A stretch of DNA of 64,000 nucleotides from an uncultured Clostridium sp. (lineage in GTDB: Bacteria; Bacillota; Clostridia; TANB77; CAG-508), in assembly GCA_930989765.1 (NCBI GenBank), contig CAKNNA010000003.1:1-64000 (forward strand). Reading direction: 5' to 3'. The notes beneath the pieces were generated by a model. The model was given only the letters and a program-made list of their open reading frames with translations. It was not told the origin of the DNA and made no database searches. Both the position numbers and the translations under genes were made by a program. This document shows positions 26,405-36,338 of the stretch, piece by piece (the first letter of the stretch is position 1; the number at the start of each line of letters is the position of its first letter).

Positions 26405-27823
26405 ATGAGTAAAAAAGAAAATAAAGAGCTAGAAAATGAAAGACTAAAAAATAATGAAATAGAAAATAAAAAATTAGAAAATGAAAATTCAGAAAATAAT
26501 GAAAACACAATAGAAATAAAAAATCTAGTAAAAGAATACAAAATGTTCAAATCAAAAAAAGATAGACTCTTAGAAACAGTCTTTCCAGCATATCAAAAAC
26601 ATGATGTATTTCGTGCCATGGATGGCTTAAATCTAGAAGTAAAAAAAGGAGAAGTACTAGGAGTACTTGGAAAAAATGGAGCAGGAAAATCAACACTATT
26701 AAAAATGATAACAGGAGTTGTAACACCAACATCTGGAGAAATTAAAGTTAAAGGGAAAATAAGTTCACTATTAGAACTTGGAGCAGCATTTAACTCTGAA
26801 CTAACAGGAATAGAAAACATATATCAACATGGTCAAATAATGGGACTTACTAATGAAGAAATAGAAGAAAGAAAACAAGACATAATAGATTTTGCAGATA
26901 TAGGAGAACACTTATATCAACCAGTAAAAACATATTCATCAGGAATGTTTGCTCGTTTAGCATTTGCATGTGCAATAAATGTTGACCCAGATATTTTAAT
27001 AGTAGATGAAGTTTTATCAGTAGGAGATATGGCATTTCAATTAAAATGTTTCAAAAAATTTGAACAATTCAAGAAAAAAGGAAAAACAATATTATTTGTA
27101 ACACACAGTATAAATGATGTATTAAGAAATTGCACAAGAACAATAATTATAGAAAGTGGCAAAAAGATATTTGATGGCTCAGTAAAAGACGGAGTAGAAA
27201 AATACAAAAAAATGATAGTAGGAATAAATCCAGAAGAAACTAAAGAAACAAAAGAAATGCAAGAAGAAAGTAAAATAAAAGATAAAAAACAATTTAAAAA
27301 CAGTCTATATAACCCAGAAGAACTATGGAAAACAAGGTTTAACGAAAACCCAAACCTAATAAACTATGGAAATGGTGCAGCAGAAGTAATAGATTATGGA
27401 ATGTTCGACTTAGAAGATAATTTCTGTATGATGATAGAAAATGATAAAGAAATAGTACTAAAATCAAAAGTACTATTCCATAAAAATGTAAAAGACCCAA
27501 TATTTACAATGACACTAAAAGACTTTAAAGGTCTAGAAATATGTGGAACAAACACAGTAATAGAAAAAATAATAACAGGAGAATTCAAAAAAGGAGACAT
27601 AGCAATAACCGAATTTAGAGTAATGTTTCCAGTAGCACCAGGAAAATATACATTATCATTTAGTTGTACACACTTTAATAATAGAGGAGAATTAGAAGTA
27701 TTAAATAGGAAATATGATGCTTTACTTGTAGAAGTTATGTCTGTAAAAGAGATGGTAGGATTATTAAAAATAAATCCAGAAGTAACAGTAACAAAAATAC
27801 CTGGGGCAGAGGATATTATTTAA
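26405..27823 (+). CDS. Polysaccharide ABC exporter ATPase with C-terminal glycan-binding domain (Wzt-type)
   Basis: The 472-residue product starts with a Glu/Asn/Lys-rich leader of about 37 residues. The ATPase domain follows: Walker A GKNGAGKST, signature YSSGMFARLAFA, Walker B ILIVDEVLSVGD and switch VTHS. Residues from about 305 form a beta-sandwich like the Wzt C-terminal domain, which recognises the end of the chain before export. That domain makes it more like Wzt of O9a-type systems than the short TagH/RgpD ATPases. The leader length is unusual and may be a low-complexity insertion. Confidence 0.92.
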   Translation: MSKKENKELENERLKNNEIENKKLENENSENNENTIEIKNLVKEYKMFKSKKDRLLETVFPAYQKHDVFRAMDGLNLEVKKGEVLGVLGKNGAGKSTLLKMITGVVTPTSGEIKVKGKISSLLELGAAFNSELTGIENIYQHGQIMGLTNEEIEERKQDIIDFADIGEHLYQPVKTYSSGMFARLAFACAINVDPDILIVDEVLSVGDMAFQLKCFKKFEQFKKKGKTILFVTHSINDVLRNCTRTIIIESGKKIFDGSVKDGVEKYKKMIVGINPEETKETKEMQEESKIKDKKQFKNSLYNPEELWKTRFNENPNLINYGNGAAEVIDYGMFDLEDNFCMMIENDKEIVLKSKVLFHKNVKDPIFTMTLKDFKGLEICGTNTVIEKIITGEFKKGDIAITEFRVMFPVAPGKYTLSFSCTHFNNRGELEVLNRKYDALLVEVMSVKEMVGLLKINPEVTVTKIPGAEDII

Positions 27824-27849
27824 AATGAAAGGTTTATTATATTAAAAAA

Positions 27850-28809
27850 ATGGAAAAAACTAAAAATAATAATCAAAAAACACAAAAAAACAAACAAGAA
27901 AATAGAATTTATATAAAAAAAGTTATAATTATTTTGATACTTGTGTTAATGATAATACTACTAGGTATTGGGATAGATTGCTTTTTAAAGCAACAAAACA
28001 AGATAGAACTAATTCAAACTTCACCTCAAAGTCAAAGCCAAATGATGGGTTACATAATAAAAACAAAACAAGGAAAAGTAATTGCAATAGATGGTGGAAC
28101 TAAGGAAGATACAGAAAATTTTATAAAAAACATAAATGACTTAGGAGGAAAGATTGATATTTGGTTTATAACACACCCACATAAAGACCATGCAGGAGTA
28201 CTAAACAGTGTAATTGAACAAAATATAGACTTGAAATTAGGAAAAATATATTACACTGCAAATGACTTAAGCTGGTACCTTGAATATGACCCCGAAAGAG
28301 CATTTGAGGCGGAAGATTTTTATAAAACAATAACCAATAGCAAAATAAAAGACAAAGTAGAAGAAGTTACATTAAACCAAATAATAAATATAGATAACCT
28401 AGAATTCGAAATTTTAGGAGTAAAAAACCCTGAAATCACAGTAAATCCATTTAATAATTCAAGTATGATAATAAAATTAAAAGTAAATGAAAAAGAGGTA
28501 TTATTCCTAGCAGACACAGGAGCCGAATCAGGCATGAAACTATTACAAAATCAAGAAGATAAATTAAAATCAGATATTGTTCAAATGGCACACCACGGAC
28601 AAGCAGGAGTAACAAAAGAAGTATATGAAAAAATAAATCCAAAAATATGCTTATGGCCTACACCAGACTGGCTATGGGATAATAATCCAGGAACAGGATA
28701 CAATACAGGACCATACAAAACAATAGAAACAAGGCAGTGGATAGAAAGCTTAGGGGTAAAACAAAATATTGTTGCAAAAGATGGAGACATAAAATTAGAA
28801 ATTTGGTAA
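27850..28809 (+). CDS. Membrane-anchored metallo-beta-lactamase-fold hydrolase (ComEC-C-like)
   Basis: The 319 residues begin with a basic stretch and one membrane anchor (VIIILILVLMIILLGIGI, about 27-45). An extracytoplasmic MBL domain follows, with the HxHxDH motif THPHKDHAGV near 118, FLADTG and MAHHGQAGV. The layout resembles the soluble MBL domain of ComEC and secreted phosphodiesterase-like proteins. Its place inside a polysaccharide operon (26 bases after the ATPase) suggests a cell-envelope role, perhaps cleaving a phosphodiester, but this is inference. The substrate is unknown. Confidence 0.75.
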   Translation: MEKTKNNNQKTQKNKQENRIYIKKVIIILILVLMIILLGIGIDCFLKQQNKIELIQTSPQSQSQMMGYIIKTKQGKVIAIDGGTKEDTENFIKNINDLGGKIDIWFITHPHKDHAGVLNSVIEQNIDLKLGKIYYTANDLSWYLEYDPERAFEAEDFYKTITNSKIKDKVEEVTLNQIINIDNLEFEILGVKNPEITVNPFNNSSMIIKLKVNEKEVLFLADTGAESGMKLLQNQEDKLKSDIVQMAHHGQAGVTKEVYEKINPKICLWPTPDWLWDNNPGTGYNTGPYKTIETRQWIESLGVKQNIVAKDGDIKLEIW

Positions 28810-28831
28810 AAATATAGAAATGGGGATTTTT

Positions 28832-30586
28832 ATGGAATTGAATTTACAAAATGAAGAAGCAAGAATTGCAAATTACATATTACAAAATGACCTATCTGAA
28901 TATGAAAAAATAATTGAAAGAGAACAAGATATTGATATTGTTCAAAGCTTATCACCAATAAGAAAAAATATCTTAAACTGGTATCCATTTAAAGAAAATT
29001 GCAGAATTCTAGAAATCGGAGCAAATTTTGGTGAAGTAACAGAAGTGTTTATAGAAAAAGCATCAGAAGTAGTAGCAATAGAAGAAAACGAAAAAAAAGC
29101 AGAAGCAATCCAAAAAAGATATGAAAAGGCATCAAACTTAAAAATAATAGTAGATAAATTAGAAAATATAAATATTGAAGAAAAATTTGATTATTGCATA
29201 ATATACAGCCCAAAACTAATTAAATATGCATTAAATTATACAAAATTAGATGGAAAAATATTACTTGCAACAAACAATAGATTTGGAATTTGCTATTTTG
29301 CAGGAGCAAGCAAAAATGGAAGAATTTATGATACAATACAAAACGAAAAACAAGACTTATATAGTAAGCAAGAAATAGAAGAAGAACTTTCAAAGTTACA
29401 AATAAAAAACTATAAATTTTACTATCCATTACCAAACTATAAAATGCCAAATGTAATATTTTCAAGTGACTATCTTCCAAACGAGAACACTACAAAATTA
29501 ATGTATAACATTATGTACGAAAAAGGAAGTGTAGTAGTATTTGATGAATTAAAAGCTATTAAGCAATTAACAAAAAATAAACAATTTGAGTTTTTTGCAA
29601 ATTCATATTTAGTAGAAATACAAAATATACAAAACCTAGAAAAATCTAATGTAAAATTTGTAAGTTTTAATAATAACAGAAAAGAAAAATATAGACTTGC
29701 AACAATAATAGAAGAAGATTTAGAAAAACAAGAAACAGTAGCAATAAAAGAAATAATATCAAAAGAAGCACAAGAACATATGCAAAATATAAAATTAAAT
29801 ACTAAAAAGCTAACAGAATTAGGGTTTGAAATGTTAGATAAAATAGAAGAAAATAAAGTAATTAGCAAATATATAGAAGGAGATACACTAGATAAAATAA
29901 TTGCAAAAAACATTTTAAACAAAAATATAGAAAAAGCATATGAACTTATTGATAATTGGTATAACTACATTAAAGAAAAACTAATAAAAAACAAAAAATC
30001 AGCAATAAATGAAAACATTAAAGTAGCCAAAGAAGAATTAGAAGGACTAACCATATTAAAAAATGGATATATAGACTTAGTATTTGAAAACACATTTTAT
30101 AAAGATGGCAAATTTATGTTTTTTGACCAAGAATGGTATAAAGATGGAATTCCAATAGAATACTTACTATATAGAGCCATAAATAATATGTATTCATATA
30201 ACTTAGAATTAAATGGAATTTTAAGCAAAACACAAATATTTAAAAGATATAATCTAGAAAAATATTTAGAACTATTTAAAAAAATAGAAGAATTTATCCA
30301 AAAAGACATAATAGACGAAAAAATGCAAGCTATAAATAATTTATCACTAGAAAAACTATATGATATAAATATGGCAAGCCTTTTAGTAAAACAAATAGAA
30401 AATTATAAACAAAATGATGCAAAACAAACAAAATATATTACAGAAATAGAAACTGACAATAAAAATAAGCAAGCATATATAAATGTTTTGGAAGACAAAA
30501 TAAAAGACTTAAATCAAAAATTGCAAGAAGCAACTATAAGCCAAGAAAAGCCAGAAAAAAAGAGAAGTTTATTTTTTAGAAAATAA
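28832..30586 (+). CDS. Methyltransferase-kinase-like fusion with C-terminal coiled coil
   Basis: ATG 28832 follows TGGGGA by 7 bases. The 584-residue product combines a class I SAM methyltransferase at about 40-200 (RILEIGANFGEVTEVF, VVAIEENEKKAEAI) with a protein-kinase/aminoglycoside-phosphotransferase-like region at about 285-490 (AIKEIISKEAQEHM, VISKYIEGDTLDKI, FMFFDQEWYKDGIP). A coiled coil follows, ending KPEKKRSLFFRK. Similar fusions cap and terminate polymers in WbdD-type systems, where methylation or phosphorylation of the chain end sets length for a Wzt with a binding domain. The Wzt-type ATPase two genes upstream makes that role attractive. Confidence 0.75.
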   Translation: MELNLQNEEARIANYILQNDLSEYEKIIEREQDIDIVQSLSPIRKNILNWYPFKENCRILEIGANFGEVTEVFIEKASEVVAIEENEKKAEAIQKRYEKASNLKIIVDKLENINIEEKFDYCIIYSPKLIKYALNYTKLDGKILLATNNRFGICYFAGASKNGRIYDTIQNEKQDLYSKQEIEEELSKLQIKNYKFYYPLPNYKMPNVIFSSDYLPNENTTKLMYNIMYEKGSVVVFDELKAIKQLTKNKQFEFFANSYLVEIQNIQNLEKSNVKFVSFNNNRKEKYRLATIIEEDLEKQETVAIKEIISKEAQEHMQNIKLNTKKLTELGFEMLDKIEENKVISKYIEGDTLDKIIAKNILNKNIEKAYELIDNWYNYIKEKLIKNKKSAINENIKVAKEELEGLTILKNGYIDLVFENTFYKDGKFMFFDQEWYKDGIPIEYLLYRAINNMYSYNLELNGILSKTQIFKRYNLEKYLELFKKIEEFIQKDIIDEKMQAINNLSLEKLYDINMASLLVKQIENYKQNDAKQTKYITEIETDNKNKQAYINVLEDKIKDLNQKLQEATISQEKPEKKRSLFFRK

Positions 30587-30659
30587 TCTTAAAAAGTGTA
30601 AAAATAAAAGGGTAAAGAAATTAATAAAGATTTGTTAAAAAAAGATAGGAGAGAAGAAA

Positions 30660-32387
30660 ATGTTAAATAAATTATTACCAGAAAATTCAAAAAGAAGAAT
30701 ATTTGCAAAAAAAATATATAATAAATATTTTGCAAAATATAGTGAAGAAGAAAGAATATACAAAAAATGGATAGAAAAAAATGAGCCAAACAAAAATGAA
30801 TTAGAAAAACAAAGAAATGAAAAATTTAAAATAAATCCAAAAATAAGTATAGTAGTACCTGTTTATAATACACCAGAAGATTTTTTTCAAGAATTAGTAG
30901 AAAGTTTGCAAAACCAAACATACCCAAATTGGGAGTTATGTTTAGCTGACGGCTCACCAGAAAGCTTAAAATTTATGCAAGAATACCCAAAAAAAGATGA
31001 CAGAATAAAATACAAAATAATTGGTGAAAACAAAGGAATATCAGGCAATACCAATGAAGCTTTATCACTTGTAACAGGTGATTATATAGGGCTTTTAGAC
31101 CATGATGATTTATTACCTGCATTTTCCCTATATGAAGTAGTAAAAGTGATAAATGAAAATCCAAAAGTAGAATTTATTTATACAGATGAAGATAAACTAG
31201 AAACAGCAAAAGGTCCAAGATATGGAGTATTTTTTAAACCAGATTTTTCACCATATACTTTAAATAGTGCAAACTATATATGTCATTTTAGTATACTTAA
31301 AAAAGAATTAATGGATAAATTACAAGGCTTTAGAAGTAAATATGATGGAAGTCAAGATTTTGATATAGTTGCAAGAGCATCAGAAGAAACAAAAAATATA
31401 GTTCATATTCCAAAAGTTTTGTATCACTGGAGAGCACATAAAAATTCAACAGCAAGTAATTCAGATTCAAAACCATATGCTTTTGAAGTTGGAAAACAAG
31501 TAATAAAAGATCATATAAAAAGAAGTTTAGATACAGATGTGGAAGTAACAGATGGATTAACTGCTGGAAGTTATGAAGTAAAATATGAAGTTAAAGGAAT
31601 GCCGAAGGTAAGTATTATATTAGATGCAATAGGCTTAGAAAATAGCCAAATAGAAGAGTTACTTAAAAAAATAAGAGTATCTTCATATAAAAATTATGAA
31701 ATAATTTTACTAACAAACAAAAACGAAAGTGAGCTAAAAAATGTAGCAGATATAGATAATATTAAAGTAGCCTTTGAAAATGAATCTAATTCTAAAGCAT
31801 ACAATAATTTAAAAGATAAAATTGATGGAGAATATTTTATTATATTTGATGGAAATCTAAAAAATATTGCAGTAGAAGATTATATTCAAGATTTAGTTGG
31901 TATATGCCAAGATAAAACTGTAGGTATTGTTGGAACAAAATTGTATAACTCTAAAAATTTAGTAGAACATGCAGGGATAGTTATAGGTATGAATGGAGTA
32001 GGAGATTTTGTTTATAAAGGAGCTTTAAAAGATATAGGAACATATATGCAAAGATTACTAATAATTCATAATGTAAGTGCAGTACTTTTAAAATACTCAA
32101 TGATTGATAAAAAGGTTTGGGAAAGTCTTGGTGGATTTTCAGTAGATACAAGTTTAAAGAGTATAGAGAATGATATTGATTATTGTTTAAAACTTTTAAA
32201 AGATGAAAAACAAGTTGTTATTAATCCTATTGTGTCTTTTGAAATTAAAGAACTAGATTATCCTAGTTTGACTGAAGATGAGAGTAAGAATTTTATGGAA
32301 AAATGGAGTGAAGAGTATAAGTGTGGAGATAGGTATTTTAGTCCGAATTTAAGTAAGAATAGTACAGGTATTTGTATAGGGGACTAA
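30660..32387 (+). CDS. Family 2 glycosyltransferase with second GT-like domain
   Basis: The 575-residue protein has a basic N-terminal helix region (1-50), then a GT2 domain (ISIVVPVYNTPEDFF, LDHDDLLPAFSLYEV, FIYTDEDKLE, SQDFDIVARASEE). A second, degenerate GT2-like half follows from about 315 (KVSIILDAIG, then GIVGTKLYNSKNLVEHAGIV). Such two-part enzymes are common in rhamnan and O-antigen loci, where the halves add different sugars. The second half lacks an obvious DxD and may act only with the first. AGGAGAG precedes the ATG. Confidence 0.85.
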   Translation: MLNKLLPENSKRRIFAKKIYNKYFAKYSEEERIYKKWIEKNEPNKNELEKQRNEKFKINPKISIVVPVYNTPEDFFQELVESLQNQTYPNWELCLADGSPESLKFMQEYPKKDDRIKYKIIGENKGISGNTNEALSLVTGDYIGLLDHDDLLPAFSLYEVVKVINENPKVEFIYTDEDKLETAKGPRYGVFFKPDFSPYTLNSANYICHFSILKKELMDKLQGFRSKYDGSQDFDIVARASEETKNIVHIPKVLYHWRAHKNSTASNSDSKPYAFEVGKQVIKDHIKRSLDTDVEVTDGLTAGSYEVKYEVKGMPKVSIILDAIGLENSQIEELLKKIRVSSYKNYEIILLTNKNESELKNVADIDNIKVAFENESNSKAYNNLKDKIDGEYFIIFDGNLKNIAVEDYIQDLVGICQDKTVGIVGTKLYNSKNLVEHAGIVIGMNGVGDFVYKGALKDIGTYMQRLLIIHNVSAVLLKYSMIDKKVWESLGGFSVDTSLKSIENDIDYCLKLLKDEKQVVINPIVSFEIKELDYPSLTEDESKNFMEKWSEEYKCGDRYFSPNLSKNSTGICIGD

Positions 32388-32424
32388 ATATAGTAAATAA
32401 TTTATAAGAAAAGGATGGTTTTTT

Positions 32425-34656
32425 ATGAAAGATGTAGATATTGTTGTACCAATATATAATGCATATGATTATACTGTGGAATGTATAAAGAGTATTTTGA
32501 ATACAACTGATTTAAATAAAAATACTTTAGTTTTAATAAATGATAAGAGTCCTGATGAAAAAATATTGCCAATGCTTTATAATTTTAAAAATGAAAATCA
32601 AGACAAGAAAATAGTTGTATTAGAAAATGAGCAAAATATGGGTTTTGTTAAAACTGTTAATAAAGGTATGAGATATTCTAGTAATGATGTAATTTTACTT
32701 AATAGTGATACAGAAGTTACTAAAAACTGGATAGAAAAATTGCAAGATGCAGCATATTCTAATCCTTTTGTTGCAACAGTTACACCACTTACAAACAATG
32801 GTACAATATGTTCTGTTCCAAATTTTGGGGTTGATAATGAACTTCCAAAAAATATGAATCTTGAAAGTTATGCTGAAATGATTGAGAAAGTGTCAAAAAG
32901 TAGGTATCCAGAGCTTACTACTGGAAATGGATTTTGTTTATATATAAAAAGGAATGTAATTGATGAATTAGGGCTTTTTGATGATGAAACCTTTGGAAAA
33001 GGATATGGAGAAGAAAATGATTTTTGTTATAGAGCATTAGATCATGGGTATACAAATATATTATGTGATAACACTTTTATATATCATAAGGGAACACAAA
33101 GTTTTAAAAAGGAAAATTTAACAGAAACAAGGGCACAACTTATAGAATCACATATGAAATTGTTAAGGGATAAACACCCTTTATATGTTCAAAAAACGGA
33201 CAATTTTATAGCAAATAATCCACTTAGAGATATTCAAGAAAATATAGATATTAATATCAAATTATTTGAAAAAAGAAGAATATTGTATTTGGTAAATGAA
33301 TGGGAAGAAAATATGGAAATGACAGGTGGAACTTCTTTGCATATAAAAGATTTGATAGAAAAAAATTTAGAAAGTAAAATTGCAAGTTTTGTACTCGCAC
33401 CAGATAAATTTGATTTAACAAGATTTAAATTATATTTATATACAGAAGGTTGTTCAAGAGAGATTGCAAACTTTAAAACAGATATACAAAATTATGGTCA
33501 AATAAATTATACAAACCAAACATATGAGCAAATGATAAAAACTATATTTGATAGTTTTAAGATAGATATATTACATGTACATCATTTCTTATTCCAAACA
33601 TTTGATGCTATATATGAAGCTAAAAAAAGAGGAATATATTCAATTATAACTTTGCATGATTTGTATATGAGTTGCCCATCAATTAATATGGTTTATAAAG
33701 ATAAGTTTTGTGAAGTAGCAGAAGATAAAGATTGCTCAAAATGTTTAAAAATGCGCTATGGAGTAAACTCTGATATACTTGAAAATTGGAGAAAAACTTG
33801 CAGAAATGTTTTAGAAAAATTTGATAGAATAATAGTTCCATCTGAAAATACTAAAAAACAATACAATAAAGTATATAAAGATTTGCAAATTGAAGTTGTA
33901 GAACATGGTGTAAAAATATTAGAAACAAAAGCAAATTCTGAAAAAATCCAAAAGGATACATTTGATATTGCATTTGTTGGAGCCATGGCTGTTCATAAAG
34001 GAAGTAATATATTAAAAAGTTTAATAAAAGAATGTAATAATCCAAAAATAAAAATTCATCTATTTGGAAAATCAGAAGACAAAAGTTTAGAACAAAACCA
34101 AAGTAATTATATTTTTCATGGAAAATATAAAAGAGGAGAATTGCCACAATTATTAATAGATAATAATATAGACTTAGTTTGTATGTTTACTCCTTGGCCA
34201 GAGACCTATTCATATACTTTAACAGAGTGTTATATGGCAAAAATACCTGTTTTAGCTTTTGATATAGGTGCAGTAGGAGATAGAATAAAGCAAGATAAAC
34301 TGGGGTGGACTATAGAGTATCCACAAGATACTAAAAACATAATTTCTAAAATAGAAGAAATAATGAAAAATAAAGAAGAATATGATAAAGTCAAAAAAGA
34401 ATTTGAAAATTATAAGTTTAAAACAATTGAAGAAATGCAAAATTATTATGAAGAACTTTATAAAATAGTACCAGAAAAAGGTAGTATGGATATAGCAGAT
34501 ATGTATATGTTAAAAGATTTTGCAAGACAAACTATGGAAATTGATTTTATGCAATATAAGGCTTTATATGGACATGTTGTTCATAGGTATGAAAAAATGA
34601 GGGCTTCTAAATTATGGAAAATTGCAAAAAAGGTAAAGACATTTTTTAAGGGCTAA
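32425..34656 (+). CDS. Bifunctional GT2-GT4 glycosyltransferase
   Basis: The 743-residue protein fuses a GT-A domain (VDIVVPIYNAYDYTVECI, LLNSDTEVTKNW, GYGEENDFCYRALDHG; about 1-270) to a GT-B family 4 domain (from about 285: YLVNEWEENMEMTGGTSLHI, ILHVHHF, FVGAMAVHKGSNIL, then the E-x7-E type PWPETYSYTLTECYM). A Cys cluster CPSINMVYKDKFC...CSKC lies between the lobes of the second domain. The C-terminus is basic and amphipathic, suggesting membrane association. It would add two consecutive sugars in repeat-unit synthesis. Confidence 0.88.
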   Translation: MKDVDIVVPIYNAYDYTVECIKSILNTTDLNKNTLVLINDKSPDEKILPMLYNFKNENQDKKIVVLENEQNMGFVKTVNKGMRYSSNDVILLNSDTEVTKNWIEKLQDAAYSNPFVATVTPLTNNGTICSVPNFGVDNELPKNMNLESYAEMIEKVSKSRYPELTTGNGFCLYIKRNVIDELGLFDDETFGKGYGEENDFCYRALDHGYTNILCDNTFIYHKGTQSFKKENLTETRAQLIESHMKLLRDKHPLYVQKTDNFIANNPLRDIQENIDINIKLFEKRRILYLVNEWEENMEMTGGTSLHIKDLIEKNLESKIASFVLAPDKFDLTRFKLYLYTEGCSREIANFKTDIQNYGQINYTNQTYEQMIKTIFDSFKIDILHVHHFLFQTFDAIYEAKKRGIYSIITLHDLYMSCPSINMVYKDKFCEVAEDKDCSKCLKMRYGVNSDILENWRKTCRNVLEKFDRIIVPSENTKKQYNKVYKDLQIEVVEHGVKILETKANSEKIQKDTFDIAFVGAMAVHKGSNILKSLIKECNNPKIKIHLFGKSEDKSLEQNQSNYIFHGKYKRGELPQLLIDNNIDLVCMFTPWPETYSYTLTECYMAKIPVLAFDIGAVGDRIKQDKLGWTIEYPQDTKNIISKIEEIMKNKEEYDKVKKEFENYKFKTIEEMQNYYEELYKIVPEKGSMDIADMYMLKDFARQTMEIDFMQYKALYGHVVHRYEKMRASKLWKIAKKVKTFFKG

Positions 34657-34696
34657 ATAATAGGTTTATTATTTAAATAAGAATGAAAGGGATTAT

Positions 34697-36249
34697 ATGA
34701 AAGTACTAATAGAAAAATTAAAAAACAATAAAAATAATATTTATAATAAACTAATATTTGTGCTAGAAATTATTGCATCATTATTTTTAGGTATTTGTAT
34801 ATATAAAGTAATGTATCTATACCAAGATTTTGGCTATATTTCTAAGCTTTATGTGGCTATAGCTATAATTTTAATAGCATTATTAATCACAATTTTTGTA
34901 TTAAATTACAGAAAATATAAAGATAAAATTGAAAAGTTATTTCTAACATTTATAATTCCAATCGGAATGATGTTTGTAGTTTTATTACCACCTAATTGGA
35001 CTCCTGATGAAGAAGGACATATATTTAAATGTTATGATTTGTCTATGGGACATATTGTAACTCCTTTAGGTGAAAATAATGAAGGAGATATTTATGTTCC
35101 ACGCGGACTTTATAAATTAACTGAGGAAAAAAACACATTTACATATTCTAAGATACACAAGTTATTATCAGAAGAAGCAGACTATGATGATTTAGTACCT
35201 GCACAAACAGCTGCTAAATCATATTCTCCTGTAAGTTATATTGTTGGTGGAATTACATTTGCAATATCTAGGGTTTTTAATATTAATTTCTTATTAGCAT
35301 GTTATATAATAAAATTGCTTAATTTTATAGCTTTTATTATAGTAGGTTATGTTATAATAAAAATCGTGCCTTTTGGAAAATTGGTTTTTGCAATATATAT
35401 GTTTTTACCAATGTGTATGTCACAAGCTGCATCAATTTCTGCAGATAGCTTTATTAATAATATATGTTTACTATTTATAGCATATAATTTAAAATTGTTA
35501 TTCCAAAAACAAGATTTAAAACTATGGCAAAGAATAATATATTATATTATGACAATATTAGTTTCACTTTGTAAGTATGTGTATTTCCCATTAGTATTTT
35601 TAAGCTTGCTCTTTTTTGGAAACAAAGAATTCAAAAAAAGAAAAGTATGGGAGCTTGTAGTTGTATCAATTTTACTTGCACTAATTTGTGCAGTTTGCTG
35701 GTATGTTTTTTCTCGGAAATTATGTAGATGTAAGAGCATATATTAAGGAAGCAAATGTAAATTCAGGTGAGCAATTAAAAGTGATACTATCAAATCCTAT
35801 GCATTATTTAGAAGTTATAAAAAATACTATTTATGAGTATGGAGGAGATTATTTATTAACCTTTGGAGGAACTTTGCTTCGGATATGCAAATGATATTGA
35901 AGTACCAGAAATAGTAATTATAGTAATGTTAATTGGACTTTTTATAACACCTTTTGTAACAAATGAAAAAGAAGACATAAAATTTAAACAGAAAATTTGG
36001 TTTATATTAATATTCTTAGGATTAACATTATTAATACTTACAGGCTTATACCTAACTTGGTCACCTGTTGAATATGAAGTTATAGCAGGAGTACAGGGAA
36101 GATATTTCATACCAGTTATTATTCTTATTTTATTATGTTTAATTAATAAAAATAAAAGTGTAGAGTATAAAAATATTGAACTTAAATACTTTATAACATT
36201 TTTAGTACTTAATATTATACCAATTATACAGATAATTGAAAAATTTTAA
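34697..36249 (+). CDS. DUF2142-type polytopic membrane protein read through two CGGA +1 sites
   Basis: Frame 0 stops at 35746, the next frame at 35894 and the third at 36249. Removing one C at each CGGA (35714 and 35880) gives one continuous 516-residue protein. About 11-12 membrane spans and the DUF2142 signature PPNWTPDEEGHIFKCYDLS near 100 are visible. The family is found in glycan loci and is thought to act as a membrane glycosyltransferase or polymerase. Junction residues become WYVFS-G-NYVDV and GGTLL-G-YANDI. No stop or other lesion occurs elsewhere, which argues against simple decay. The ATG is preceded by AAAGGG. Confidence 0.8.
35714..35717 (+). other. CGGA +1 frame break, site A
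   Basis: In-frame codon 340 of the upstream frame is CGG, preceded by TCT and followed by A. Frame 0 reaches TAA ten codons later. Reading TCT-(C)-GGA-AAT continues the protein in the next frame as Ser-Gly-Asn. Confidence 0.85.
35880..35883 (+). other. CGGA +1 frame break, site B
   Basis: In the frame entered after site A, CTT CGG ATA TGC AAA TGA ends translation at once. Reading CTT-(C)-GGA-TAT continues in the third frame to the natural stop at 36249. Confidence 0.85.
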
Positions 36250-36338
36250 TAAATGCAAAAATTAACAAAATATAGTTTTTTACTTACAACTTAAAAATAA
36301 ATACTAATGATTTGTAAATTAAAACAAGGAGAAAATAA

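Noticed and set aside
35714..35883. Classical slippery-site +1 shifting with a P-site tRNA re-pairing one base on
   Set aside because: The preceding codons TCT, CTT, GTA and GGC do not all allow re-pairing at +1, so a common P-site mechanism fails; the shared part is CGGA in the A site.
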